From contig NZ_CP022372.1 in the NCBI RefSeq assembly GCF_002220095.1, positions 124,001 to 188,000 of the forward strand: DNA of 64,000 nucleotides, read 5' to 3'. The translations under genes were made by a program, and so were the position numbers. Position 1 is the first letter of the stretch. The number at the start of each line of letters is the position of its first letter. This document shows, in pieces, positions 16,701 through 25,397 of this stretch. The notes under the pieces were generated by a model. That model saw only the letters and a program-made list of their open reading frames with translations, made no database searches and was not told the origin of the DNA. This DNA comes from Bosea sp. AS-1. Its GTDB lineage: Bacteria > Pseudomonadota > Alphaproteobacteria > Rhizobiales > Beijerinckiaceae.

Positions 16701-19277
16701 TCAGGCCCGGTTCGAGACGATGCCCCGCAGCTTGGCGGCATTCGTTCCAAGTTGCGCCCGCAGGCGCTCGGCATCGGCATCCGACAGCTTGCCATGGTGC
16801 GAGACGACCAGGATATCGTCCACGACCTCGGCGAAGCGCCGGGCCACAGCACTGCCGGCCGCGGCATCGACGATCACCGGCCCAAAGCGCTGTGCCGCGC
16901 CAAACAGACCATTCTCGAGCGAGCCCGCCGCCGCCAGATCCGGCCGGCTCGAACGCGGCAGGAAGGCGAGGTCGCTGCCCTCGTCCTTGAGGATGGCACG
17001 CGCCAGTGTCCGGCTGCCACCGATGACCTCCTCGAGCCCGGCCGGCGCATCGGACGCGTAGATCCGCGTCAGGGCCAGGGGGCCGTCCGCGGCATCGACG
17101 AGCAGTGCCGACTGTCCTGCAAGAGCCGCATCCAGCGCCAGATTGAGGGCGAGCGTGGTCGCGCCGGCCTGCGGCTGCAGGCCCAGCACCAGGATGCGCC
17201 GGCGCGGGTTGTCGCCGGCACCATGCGTCAACGCAGCGCGCAGGGCGGCGATGGCCGTGGCGAAGCCGGCCTGCGGCTTGTCGATGACATCGACAAGATG
17301 TGCCCCGCCCTGGAAGACCGAGCGCGGGGTCTCGATCTCACGACGCCAGCGGCGATTGCGCACGGCCGGGATCGTGCCGAGCAGCGACAGCGCAAGCGGA
17401 ACGGGCTTCTCGGGCGTCTTGTCGGAGACTTTCTGTGTTTCCGCGACGCGCGGGACAATGCGGGGCTTTTGATCGGCGACAGGCGCTTCACGCGGGCCCG
17501 TCGCCGCTTCGCTCGAAGGCGTCTTCGCCTGGCCGCCAGGGAGCGCGACGAGGCGGCGCCAACCCGCAATCCTGTCGCTGGTCACCGGCGCGGGGTCCGC
17601 CGCTGCGGCTGGAGGCGCTGCTGGGCGAGCAGCGACTGCGGGCGGCTCGGGTGGAGCCGGAGGCCCTGGCGCGGGCAAGGCCATGGGAGCCTGGACGGCA
17701 GGCTGCGGCGGTGACTGCGATGGAGGTGGCGGAGATGGTGGCGAGGCCTCGGCCACGACCTCGGGCTCGACCGGGCGAGGCTTGCGTCGCCATAGCGATC
17801 TGCGCGCGGGGCGCGCCGCAGCTTCGCTCTCGGCCGCACGCGGCGCCGCAAAAAGGGCAAGGGCCAGCGCCAGCAATGCGCCGATCGCGGCACCGGCGAA
17901 GATGCCAAGCAGCGCGATGGTGCGACGGCTCACGCCGCTCTTCTCGAGTGGCGGCATCGCCGGGCTGATGATGCGGGCATTGGTGGTGTCGATACCACCG
18001 AGCTCGCCGGTCTCGCGGGCGCGCTTGAGGAAGGCGTCATAGACGGCGCGGGAGGATTCGACCTCGCGTTCGAGCTCGCGCAGTTCGACCGAGGCGCGAC
18101 CAGCGGCGTATTGCGCGGTGGTGAGCTGCTCGGCCCGACGGGAGAGCTGGCGCTCCGCCTCGGCAGCGCGGTCGTATTCCGCCTTGGCGGCACGGGCGAT
18201 GCGAGCGAGTTCCTCCGCAATCTGGCGGCGGGCATCGGCTACCTGCGAGCGGGCGGAGGTCAGGGCCGGGTGGCGCGCGCCGAGCGAAGCGACGAGATCG
18301 GCCTCCTTGCTCAGCGCAGCGCCAAGCTGCGCGCGCAAGGCCGTCATGGTGTTGGAGGCGACAGCTTCCGGAATTGCACCGGATTCGACGCTCGAGGCGC
18401 GTGTCGCGGCGATCTGGTCGTATTTCGCCTTGGTCTCGATGGTGCGCTGGCGGGCGGCGGCAAGCTGGCCGGCATTCAGCGAAAGCTGCTCCTCACTCAG
18501 GGATCGGTTACCGCCGAGACCGACGATGTTGTGAGTCTCCTTGTATTTCTCGGCCTTGTCCTCGGCGGTCCGCAGCCGGCTGCGCAACTCTTCCAGCCGG
18601 CCGGTCAGGGCTGCCGTGGCGCGCTGTGCCGCATCGGCGCGAACGGCCGCCTGGTCTTCGAGATAGGCTTCGGCCAGGGCGTTGGCGATCTGCGCCGCCT
18701 TTTCGGGGTCGCTGGCCGTGGCGGCGATGTCGATCACGAAAGTCCGTTCGCCGCGCCGCACGGCGACGCTCCTGTCGAGCGCCGCCAAGGCGTAGAGCAG
18801 GGCCTTGCGATCGGTCGCAGCCTTGTCGGCACCCAACAGGCCCGAGAAGAGGCCACCGCGGGCCGGGCCGCCATAGTCGGGATCTTTGTCGAGGCCGAGC
18901 TTCTCGATGACCCGCGTCTTGATGCTGTCCGAGGCGATGACGCGCGCCTGGCTTTCGAGATAGCTCGCGATCGAGGTCGGATCGTTGCCGACCGTGTTCG
19001 GCGAGACGTCGTTCTGGAGTACGCGCAGATCGCGCGGATCGATGAAGAGCTGCGCCGTCGAGGTGTATTTCGGCGTGATCAGCAGGCTCGCCAGTACGGC
19101 AAGCGCCAAGCCCGCCAGCATGCACAGCAGGATGAGCCCCTTGCGGCGCCACAGCGTCGCGGTGAGCCAGAGCGGGTCGGCGAGGCGGCCGAGCTCGATC
19201 GGGCGCGGAGCGTCCAGCCGCTTTTCGCGTTCGAGCCCTCCCTGCTGGTCCTTATCGGCGGTTTCGGTGGTGAACAT
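16701..19277 (-). CDS. Wzz/GumC-type polysaccharide co-polymerase with a degenerate BY-kinase domain
   Basis: About 858 residues: an N-terminal Wzz domain with membrane helix (residues about 46-68), a long periplasmic coiled-coil region (about 170-430), a second helix (about 449-478), a Pro/Ala-rich linker (about 510-590) and a C-terminal P-loop ATPase-like domain. It should control chain length and export of a polysaccharide. In the ATPase part the Walker A lysine is lost (GLQPQAGATTLALN instead of GxGKST). Walker A' is weak (LLVDAADGP), and the C-terminus has no tyrosine cluster, so kinase activity is unlikely. An upstream ATG (19292) adds five residues. Confidence 0.85.
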   Translation of the reverse strand: MFTTETADKDQQGGLEREKRLDAPRPIELGRLADPLWLTATLWRRKGLILLCMLAGLALAVLASLLITPKYTSTAQLFIDPRDLRVLQNDVSPNTVGNDPTSIASYLESQARVIASDSIKTRVIEKLGLDKDPDYGGPARGGLFSGLLGADKAATDRKALLYALAALDRSVAVRRGERTFVIDIAATASDPEKAAQIANALAEAYLEDQAAVRADAAQRATAALTGRLEELRSRLRTAEDKAEKYKETHNIVGLGGNRSLSEEQLSLNAGQLAAARQRTIETKAKYDQIAATRASSVESGAIPEAVASNTMTALRAQLGAALSKEADLVASLGARHPALTSARSQVADARRQIAEELARIARAAKAEYDRAAEAERQLSRRAEQLTTAQYAAGRASVELRELEREVESSRAVYDAFLKRARETGELGGIDTTNARIISPAMPPLEKSGVSRRTIALLGIFAGAAIGALLALALALFAAPRAAESEAAARPARRSLWRRKPRPVEPEVVAEASPPSPPPPSQSPPQPAVQAPMALPAPGPPAPPEPPAVAARPAAPPAAAADPAPVTSDRIAGWRRLVALPGGQAKTPSSEAATGPREAPVADQKPRIVPRVAETQKVSDKTPEKPVPLALSLLGTIPAVRNRRWRREIETPRSVFQGGAHLVDVIDKPQAGFATAIAALRAALTHGAGDNPRRRILVLGLQPQAGATTLALNLALDAALAGQSALLVDAADGPLALTRIYASDAPAGLEEVIGGSRTLARAILKDEGSDLAFLPRSSRPDLAAAGSLENGLFGAAQRFGPVIVDAAAGSAVARRFAEVVDDILVVSHHGKLSDADAERLRAQLGTNAAKLRGIVSNRA

Positions 19278-19301
19278 GACGCTACGCTTCACTTTCCGAA
19301 C

Positions 19302-20393
19302 TCACGCCGTGCCGCGCCGATAGCGTTCGAGCACCGCCAGCATCGGCTTGGCCCGGTAATCCGCATCGAGCGGCAAGGGCCGCGCCTTGGCGCTGTCCTT
19401 GCGCGGAAAGGTCTCGCCGACCCAGGAATAGCGGTCGGTCAGGCCCCAGGTGACGATCGCCTTCGGCCGCTTGGCGGAAACGACCGCTTCGAGAAAGGTC
19501 GCGACCAGCGCGGCGGAGCGCTTGTCGCGCAGCGCAGCATCGGCCGGCATCTTCCAGTCGATCACGTCGAGCTCGGTCACCTCGACATCGAGGCCGAGCG
19601 CGTCGAGGTCGCGCATGAAGCGCTGCAGGCCTTCGGTGTCGATATTCTTCTCGGCATAGAGATGCGCCTGCATGCCGATGCCATGGACCGGGATGCCCTT
19701 GTCCTTGAGGCGCCGGCAGATATCGAGCGCGACCTGGCGGCGCGCGGCGGCGCCGGGCTCAGCTTCCTCGAAATGGAAGTCGTTGAGCACGAGGCGCGCC
19801 TTCGGGTCCGTGCGGCCGGCGGTACGGAAAGCGATCTCGACATGCTCCGGTCCGAGCAGGCGCTGCCAGATCGTGTCGCGCCAGGGGCCACCGGAGGTGG
19901 GATCGTATTTGATTACCTCGTTGACCACATCCCAGGTGGCGATGCGGCCCTTGTAGCGGTCGACCACGACCTCGATGTGGTTGACCAGCTCGCGCTCGGC
20001 CTCGGCACGGGTCGTCATCTCCTTGACCCATGGCGGCAGCGCCTCGCCCCAGAGCAGGGTATGGCCGCGCAGCGCCTTGCCATTGGCTTCGGCGAAGGCG
20101 ACGGCCTCGTCGGCACCGGCAAAATCGAAGCGGGCGCGCTCATGGCGCAGCGCATCCCATTTCAGATCGTTCATCGGCACGACGACGTCGCAATAGCGCT
20201 TCAACGCCTCGCGATAGCGCGCATCGTTGCGGAAAGCGCCGATCTCAGCCGCCGAGCCGACCGGAATCGGGCGCGCCGCCGCCTGTGCGCGGGCGAAACC
20301 GGTGCCGCTGGCAAGGGCAGCCGCCCCCGTGCGCAGCACGGCACGCCGCGTCAGCCTGAACCTGCCCCGATCCGCTTCGATCTCCTGCATCAC
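19302..20393 (-). CDS. GH10 endo-beta-1,4-xylanase-like glycanase, Tat-exported
   Basis: A glycoside hydrolase family 10 enzyme of 363 residues. The acid/base Glu lies in WDVVNE (about residue 156) and the nucleophile Glu in VTELDV (about 272). NDFHFEE, GIGMQAHLY and TWGLTDRYSW complete the barrel. The N-terminus has a twin-arginine signal (LTRRAVLRTGAAALASG) ending near AQA, so it is folded before export. The gene sits inside a polysaccharide locus, 24 bases from the Wzz-type gene. A role in trimming the exported polymer is more likely than plant-xylan use, but the substrate is unknown. Confidence 0.88.
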   Translation of the reverse strand: MMQEIEADRGRFRLTRRAVLRTGAAALASGTGFARAQAAARPIPVGSAAEIGAFRNDARYREALKRYCDVVVPMNDLKWDALRHERARFDFAGADEAVAFAEANGKALRGHTLLWGEALPPWVKEMTTRAEAERELVNHIEVVVDRYKGRIATWDVVNEVIKYDPTSGGPWRDTIWQRLLGPEHVEIAFRTAGRTDPKARLVLNDFHFEEAEPGAAARRQVALDICRRLKDKGIPVHGIGMQAHLYAEKNIDTEGLQRFMRDLDALGLDVEVTELDVIDWKMPADAALRDKRSAALVATFLEAVVSAKRPKAIVTWGLTDRYSWVGETFPRKDSAKARPLPLDADYRAKPMLAVLERYRRGTA

Positions 20394-20507
20394 GCCGGTG
20401 TGCTTCCGTTTCGTTTAGGGTCGCTCAACGCCTCGCGCGCTAAACAGCTCTCTCAAATCCGCACGCTCGCTGGCACAAGCCGAGCCAGCCTCCCCGAGTA
20501 CCGGTCG

Positions 20508-21758
20508 ATGTTGCCCAGTCGAGCAGCCATCCTCTCCTACCTCACCATCCTGAGCGGCTCGGCCGGCCGGCTCGTCATTTCCCTTGTCTACTTCCTCATC
20601 GTTGCGAATACGTTGACCCTTGGCGAGTTCGGGCTTTTCGCCACCGCCTCCTCGACCGGGCTCATTCTCTCGCGTTTGCTCGCCTTCGGCTTTGTCTCGC
20701 CGCTCTACCGGGTAGCGACCGTGAAGCCCCGGCTGCTCGGCGCCTATCTCGCCGGTTTCGCGGCCCTGAGCCTCGCCTCGCTCCCGGTGATCGCCGCAGT
20801 CGCTGCCGGAGCCTATTGGCTGCTCTTCGCCGACCGGCTTGCCGCGCTCCCCTTTGCGCTGATCATCATGGCGGAAGTGTTGTGCTGGCGGCCTGTCGAG
20901 GTCGTCGCCATCATCAACAACGGGCTGAGGCGCTTCCGGCAGGCTGCGCTGCTCGTCATCATCGGCTCATCGTTGCGGACGCTGGCGGCCCTGCTCTTCA
21001 TCAGCTTCGGCGATCGCAGCCTGGAAACCTGGGCCACCGCCTATCTCGCCGCGACCTTCGCGAGCCTCGTCGTCGCGCTCATCGCGTTTCTGCCGCCGGC
21101 GCGCTGGCGCTTCGTGCGGGCACTCTACCCGCGGCGGATGGCGGACGCCGTCTTCGCCGGGGCCGCCGACATCGTCTTCTACGTCCAATCCGAGCTCGAC
21201 AAGCTCCTGGTGCTCGGCCTCGCCGGCGAAAGAACGGCGGGGCTCTACGCCATTGCCCTACGTGTGATCGACCTCACCGCCATGCCGGTGCGCAGCTTCA
21301 ACCAGATGCTGGTGCAGAAGATCATGCAGGATCGCGGCATCGGCGGCGGCAAGCGTCTCGCTGCCTACGAAGCCGGCATCGCGCTGGTTTCGATCGCGGG
21401 CCTCGTCGCGGTCATCGTCGCGTTGAAACCCTTCCCGGGGCTGCTCGGCCGCAACGTCTCGGAAGCGGCCTATCTCTTCGCGCCGATGCTGCTGGTGCCG
21501 GCCTTCCGCAACCTCGTCGAATACCATGCCGAGCTGCTCTATGCGCGCGAGCGTACCGGTTCGCGCATCGTGTTGCTCTGCCTGCTGACCGCGCTGAAGG
21601 CAGGGCTGATCTCGCTGGTGATGATCCAATTCGCCGCGAACGAGGGCTGGGCGATCTGGATGAATCTCGTTTTCGGGTTGGTCTATCTCGCCTCGGCCGG
21701 CTTCACCTACCGGCTGCTGGCGATCAGGCCGAGGCCTGCTTCTCGAACAGCGCCCTGA
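20508..21758 (+). CDS. Wzx-like polysaccharide flippase
   Basis: A 416-residue integral membrane protein with about 12 hydrophobic segments of the polysaccharide-transport/oligosaccharide flippase superfamily. Features are an N-terminal SYLTILSGSAGRLVISLVYF, NNGLRRFRQAALLV after helix four, and FVYVQSELDKLLVLGL-like and ERTAGLYAIALRVIDL segments typical of Wzx/RfbX relatives. The frame is open far upstream only because it shadows the opposite-strand genes. ATG 20508 (MLPSRAAILSYL) is the first sensible start. The last 35 bases overlap the DUF6492 gene tail to tail. Confidence 0.82.
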   Translation: MLPSRAAILSYLTILSGSAGRLVISLVYFLIVANTLTLGEFGLFATASSTGLILSRLLAFGFVSPLYRVATVKPRLLGAYLAGFAALSLASLPVIAAVAAGAYWLLFADRLAALPFALIIMAEVLCWRPVEVVAIINNGLRRFRQAALLVIIGSSLRTLAALLFISFGDRSLETWATAYLAATFASLVVALIAFLPPARWRFVRALYPRRMADAVFAGAADIVFYVQSELDKLLVLGLAGERTAGLYAIALRVIDLTAMPVRSFNQMLVQKIMQDRGIGGGKRLAAYEAGIALVSIAGLVAVIVALKPFPGLLGRNVSEAAYLFAPMLLVPAFRNLVEYHAELLYARERTGSRIVLLCLLTALKAGLISLVMIQFAANEGWAIWMNLVFGLVYLASAGFTYRLLAIRPRPASRTAP

Positions 21759-22626
21759 CTTGATCGAGCGGCTGGCCGATGAAGGACTGCACGCCGATGG
21801 CCACCTGCCAGGGCTCCAGCACCTCCTCGAAGCTCTTCAGCAGATCGAAACCAGTGACGTCCTCGGGGAACCAGTAGACCTTGCAGAGCTCGCGGGCATC
21901 GGGCCAGTGCCCGGCGGTCTCCAGCCCGAGAACCCGTTCGACGTAATAGCCATAGAGCAGGTATTCCGAGAACTGCCGGTCACGGGCGATGGCGGAGACC
22001 CAGTCGCGCCCGCTCAGCCTCTCGACATGGGCAAGGAGCCCGAGCACATGCTCGCGGCGCCAGCTCACCATGTTGTTGATGTAGTCCGGCCCTGGCCAGG
22101 AGGCTGTACCGAGCCCGAGCAGCGCCGCGGCGTTCTCGCACCAGGGCCGGTGGCGGGCCATGTCGGCCGTGATCGCGTCGGGCTTGCGGTAGAGCCTGAC
22201 GGCACCGTCCCGTTCCAGCCCCGCGACGTCGAACGGTCGGACGAACAGCATGTCCGAATCGGCGAAGAGGATGATGTCCTCGGAGGCGGACTTTGCGACC
22301 GCGAATTTGCGCAGCTGCTGGGCGTGCCAGCCCCGCAGCGGCGGCAGGCCGCGCGCCAGCGCGCGCATCCCGGTCCAAACACGACGCCTGCCCAGGCTTG
22401 ACGGATCCGGCCAGGACTTGAGCCAGGGTGGCAGGAGCTGCGACTCCGGCAGGATGCGCCGCTTCGGTCCCTCGAGGTCGCGGAACAGCGGAACGTCGCG
22501 GTCCTCGACCAGCAGGTAATGCATCGCCTGGCCGCTGACGAAGCGGTCGATGCTGGCACAGAGCAGGCGGCAACGGTCGACGTCGCCTCTGTAGCTCGGC
22601 GTCGCCAAGGCGCAGCTGAGTTTCAC
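21724..22626 (-). CDS. DUF6492-family (glycosyltransferase-like) protein
   Basis: A 300-residue protein starting MKLSCALATPSYRGDVDRC, with HYLLVEDRDVPLF and a DxD-bearing segment IILFADSDMLFVRPF (Asp about 122-124) that resembles the metal site of GT-A transferases. This pattern fits DUF6492 proteins found in polysaccharide loci. It lacks a signal peptide and is expected in the cytoplasm. It is 15 bases downstream of the WecG-type gene and probably co-transcribed. The enzymatic role is an inference. Confidence 0.7.
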   Translation of the reverse strand: MKLSCALATPSYRGDVDRCRLLCASIDRFVSGQAMHYLLVEDRDVPLFRDLEGPKRRILPESQLLPPWLKSWPDPSSLGRRRVWTGMRALARGLPPLRGWHAQQLRKFAVAKSASEDIILFADSDMLFVRPFDVAGLERDGAVRLYRKPDAITADMARHRPWCENAAALLGLGTASWPGPDYINNMVSWRREHVLGLLAHVERLSGRDWVSAIARDRQFSEYLLYGYYVERVLGLETAGHWPDARELCKVYWFPEDVTGFDLLKSFEEVLEPWQVAIGVQSFIGQPLDQVRALFEKQASA

Positions 22627-22641
22627 GAGGTTTCGACCGCG

Positions 22642-23475
22642 CTACCGAACGCCGGCGAGATATTGCCGGGTCATTCGCATCACGAACGCCGGATTGCCGA
22701 GCACATAGCGGCGCCAGAGCCGACGCGGCTCCAGCCAGAGCCGGTAGAGCCATTCGAGACGAGCCTGGCGGATCGCCTCTGGAGCGCGCGGCACCTCGCC
22801 GGCGAAGAAATCGAACAGCGCGCCGACACCCGCGGCAACGGCGCAATGCTGGACGCTCAGCCTGCTGGCGATGAAGCGCTCCTGCAGCGGATTGCCCATC
22901 GCGACGAGCAGCAGGTCGGGACGATCGGCCTTGAGGCCGTCAAGCAGCCGGCCTTCGTCCTCGGGGGCGTAATAGCCGTGCGAGACGACCTTGAAGCGAT
23001 GCTGCGGATAGCGCCGGGCAAGCTGCTCGACCGCGCGATCGGCCACGCCCGGGCGGCCGCCAAGCAGGCCAACGGTCAACGACCGTGCCTCTCCGGCAAA
23101 GAAGGCCGGGAAGAAATCCGTGCCGTTCAGATTGGCGGGGAACGCCATGCCGTGCAGGAGCCAGCTGCCGAGATCGACGCCGATCCCGTCTGCCAGAACG
23201 AGGAAGGTCGAAAGGCTGCGCCGCAGGGCAGCGTCGCCGCTCGCGACATTGACCAGATTGGCGTTGCAGAAGGCGAGCTTGACGTGGCCGCCCCCGACGA
23301 TCGCCTCACGCAGCTCCGCAATCGCCGCGTCACGATGGATCACGGCGATGCCGATGCCGCCGATGTCGCGCTTGGCGTAGCCCTGGCGCCTGCGGCTCTC
23401 GGCGTCGCTCGCAAGGGAGATGGAGAGTGCTGCAGGCACGATCGTTTTCGGTCCAGAGAACAGAGGCAAGCTCAT
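22642..23475 (-). CDS. WecG/TagA/CpsF-family glycosyltransferase
   Basis: A GT26-type transferase that adds a sugar (often N-acetylmannosaminuronate or N-acetylmannosamine) to an undecaprenyl-linked intermediate. The 277-residue protein shows the family blocks KLAFCNANLVNVA, FLVLADGIGVDLG, NGTDFFPAFF, LVAMGNPLQERF and AGVGALFDFFAGEVPRAPE. The frame starts at 23514, but the ATG at 23475 (MSLPLFSGPKT) is a better start. It heads the two-gene leftward unit with the DUF6492 gene and is preceded by an AT-rich regulatory region. Confidence 0.88.
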   Translation of the reverse strand: MSLPLFSGPKTIVPAALSISLASDAESRRRQGYAKRDIGGIGIAVIHRDAAIAELREAIVGGGHVKLAFCNANLVNVASGDAALRRSLSTFLVLADGIGVDLGSWLLHGMAFPANLNGTDFFPAFFAGEARSLTVGLLGGRPGVADRAVEQLARRYPQHRFKVVSHGYYAPEDEGRLLDGLKADRPDLLLVAMGNPLQERFIASRLSVQHCAVAAGVGALFDFFAGEVPRAPEAIRQARLEWLYRLWLEPRRLWRRYVLGNPAFVMRMTRQYLAGVR

Positions 23476-23514
23476 GGCGGCGGAATGTCTTCGCCGAACC
23501 AGCGCCCGGGTCAA

Positions 23515-23864
23515 GATAAAGTCAAGTGAAAGGTGAATATAGCCTTCACCCTGTTCGATAGAGACAATTAACTACATTGCTCAAGCAAACCCAATGTCTT
23601 GTTTCAATCCGAAACGAAAGTTTAACTTTCACTCCTCGCCTTTTCCAGGTCGAAGTAGCGGATCTGTCGCAAGGTGGCACGAACCGACTATTTCCGTATC
23701 GTTTCGAAACGATCGGAAACGCTTCCGCGGACGCAATGTCGAGGGTGGGTTATCAACAGATTGCATAGCGGCCCCGCAGCAGTCGCAGGCTCGCGCCTTC
23801 GCCTCTGGCCGCCGGCGACGCCGCCCGCTAGGCTTCGGCGAACAACTGCTGGGAGGCTGCCCGA
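23515..23864. promoter_or_regulatory. AT-rich divergent upstream region with stacked inverted repeats
   Basis: This stretch between the WecG-type and SDR genes is clearly richer in A+T than its surroundings and holds no convincing gene. It contains GTTTC-N5-GAAAC (23601-23615), GAAAGTT-T-AACTTTC (23616-23630) and the perfect 16-bp palindrome ATCGTTTCGAAACGAT (23698-23713). The shared GTTTC/GAAAC halves suggest sites for one dimeric regulator. TTATCAACA at 23750-23758 is a one-mismatch DnaA box. Confidence 0.5.
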
Positions 23865-24611
23865 ATGAACCAAATCGATTTAACCAAGCGCGTCGCCATC
23901 GTGACGGGCGGTGCGCAGGGAATTGGCCGCGCCGTAGCCGAGCGCTTCGCAGCCAGCGGCGCGACCGTGGCGATCTGGGACGTCGACGGCGCCCTCGCCG
24001 AAACGGCCGCGGCCGAGATCGGCCATGGCGCGGCCGGCTTCGCCGTCGATGTCACCGATGCCGCCGCCGTTCAGGCCGCGAGCGACGCGCTCGAGGCCAA
24101 GCACGGCAGCATCGACATCCTCGTCACCAGCGCCGGCATCGCCGGGCCCAATCACAAGACCTGGGAATACCCGCTGGAGGACTGGGCCCGCGTGATGCGG
24201 CTCAATGTCGACGGCACGTTGCATTGCTGCCGCTCGGTGATCCCCGGCATGGTCAAGCGCAATTACGGCCGCATCGTCCTCGTTGCCTCCATCGCCGGCA
24301 AGGAAGGCAACCCTAACGCCTCGGCCTACTCGGCCTCGAAGGCGGCGGTGATCGCGCTGACCAAATCGCTCGGCAAGGAGCTGGCCGAGAAGGATATCGC
24401 GGTGAACTGCATTACCCCGGCAGCGGCGCGCACCCGCATTTTCGACCAGATGAGCGAGGAGCATATCGGCTACATGCTCGCGAAGATCCCGCGCGGGCGC
24501 TTCCTGCTGCCGGAAGAGGTCGCCTCGATGGTCGCCTTCCTCGCCTCGGCCGAGAACAGCTTCACCACCGCCGGCGTCTTCGACCTGTCCGGCGGCCGCG
24601 CAACCTACTGA
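23865..24611 (+). CDS. SDR-family NAD(P)-dependent oxidoreductase (FabG-like)
   Basis: A classical short-chain dehydrogenase of 248 residues. It has the cofactor motif TGGAQGIGRA (about residues 14-23), NAG-region TSAGIAGPNH, the catalytic Ser in VASIAG and the YxxxK motif YSASK (about 156-160). GGGAGG lies 10 bases before the ATG. It resembles 3-oxoacyl-ACP reductase and sugar/polyol dehydrogenases; the substrate cannot be assigned. It stands alone, divergent from the polysaccharide unit. Confidence 0.85.
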   Translation: MNQIDLTKRVAIVTGGAQGIGRAVAERFAASGATVAIWDVDGALAETAAAEIGHGAAGFAVDVTDAAAVQAASDALEAKHGSIDILVTSAGIAGPNHKTWEYPLEDWARVMRLNVDGTLHCCRSVIPGMVKRNYGRIVLVASIAGKEGNPNASAYSASKAAVIALTKSLGKELAEKDIAVNCITPAAARTRIFDQMSEEHIGYMLAKIPRGRFLLPEEVASMVAFLASAENSFTTAGVFDLSGGRATY

Positions 24612-24821
24612 GACAGCGGACGGGCAGCCTCTGCCCGCCGATCACAATCTCGCGGGGCCGGGGACCCTTCCGGCTTCCTTTCCCGGCGGAGGGCCTCGAC
24701 TCCGCTCCCAAATGCGGAGCGATCAGGCCCCCGCGCCAGATCGACGCACAGTTTTCTTGATCATGTTTACGCCTCGGTAAGATTCTTCTTTCCACCCTGA
24801 AAGCTCGAAAGGAGATGAACG

Positions 24822-25337
24822 ATGATCAAGATGGCGCTCACGGCGACCACCCTTGCCCTTCTGACAACCTCGGCAGCTCACGCCGTCACTGCCAAATCGC
24901 TCGGACAGTTCAGCGATTGGAGCGCCGCCACTTACGCGCAGGGTGATACACAGCGTTGCTTCATCATGAGCAAGCCGTCGGCCGAGGAACCTTCCAGCCT
25001 GCGCCATGGGGAGGTGTTTTTCTTCGTTCAGACCAGCGGTAGCGGCAGCAATACGGAATCGAGCTTCCAGACCGGTTACGACTTCGCCAAGAACTCGGTC
25101 GTCACCGTCACCATCGGCGACGATAGCTTCCGCATGCTGACCGAGGGCAACAATGCCTGGCTCGAGCGGCTCGAGCGCGAGCCCGCGCTGCTCGCGGCGA
25201 TGCGCGCCGGCGACGACATGGTGCTCGAGGCACGCTCGGCCCGCGGCAATGCCACGAGCTACACCTTCTCACTTGCCGGGGTCACGGCCGCCTCGCGCGT
25301 GATGCAGCGCTGCAACCCGGATGCCGCGCAGAGTTAG
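24822..25337 (+). CDS. IalB-like secreted protein
   Basis: A 171-residue periplasmic or secreted protein. A Sec signal peptide ends at AAHA (about residue 21). Two cysteines, in QRCFIMSK and MQRCNPD, sit near the ends as in the invasion-associated locus B family (first described in Bartonella). The family is common in non-pathogenic Rhizobiales, where its role is unknown. AAGGAG at 24809-24814 is a strong ribosome site. No signs of an operon. Confidence 0.75.
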   Translation: MIKMALTATTLALLTTSAAHAVTAKSLGQFSDWSAATYAQGDTQRCFIMSKPSAEEPSSLRHGEVFFFVQTSGSGSNTESSFQTGYDFAKNSVVTVTIGDDSFRMLTEGNNAWLERLEREPALLAAMRAGDDMVLEARSARGNATSYTFSLAGVTAASRVMQRCNPDAAQS

Positions 25338-25340
25338 AAC

Positions 25341-25381
25341 AGGATCTTTGCGAAAAACCGGTTCTCACTTTTTCGCATCCT
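25341..25381. repeat. Palindromic intergenic element (Rhizobiales-like hairpin)
   Basis: The stem TGCGAAAAA/TTTTTCGCA (25349-25357, 25369-25377) has loop CCGGTTCTCAC and outer arms AGGAT/ATCCT. The layout resembles a palindrome repeated in many Rhizobiales intergenic regions. It could also end transcription of the IalB-like gene. Confidence 0.55.
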
Positions 25382-25397
25382 GCACTAACGTCGCGGC

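Noticed and set aside
18111..20507. Long in-frame extension upstream of the flippase start
   Set aside because: It runs antisense through the Wzz-type and GH10 genes; real flippase-like sequence begins only at 20508.
14298..23514. Genomic-island or prophage interpretation of the polysaccharide locus
   Set aside because: No integrase, transposase, tRNA edge or direct-repeat ends are seen, and base composition of the genes matches the flanks.
23577..23768. 63-codon frame in the AT-rich region
   Set aside because: No ribosome binding site or family signal, and it runs through palindromes; more likely regulatory DNA.
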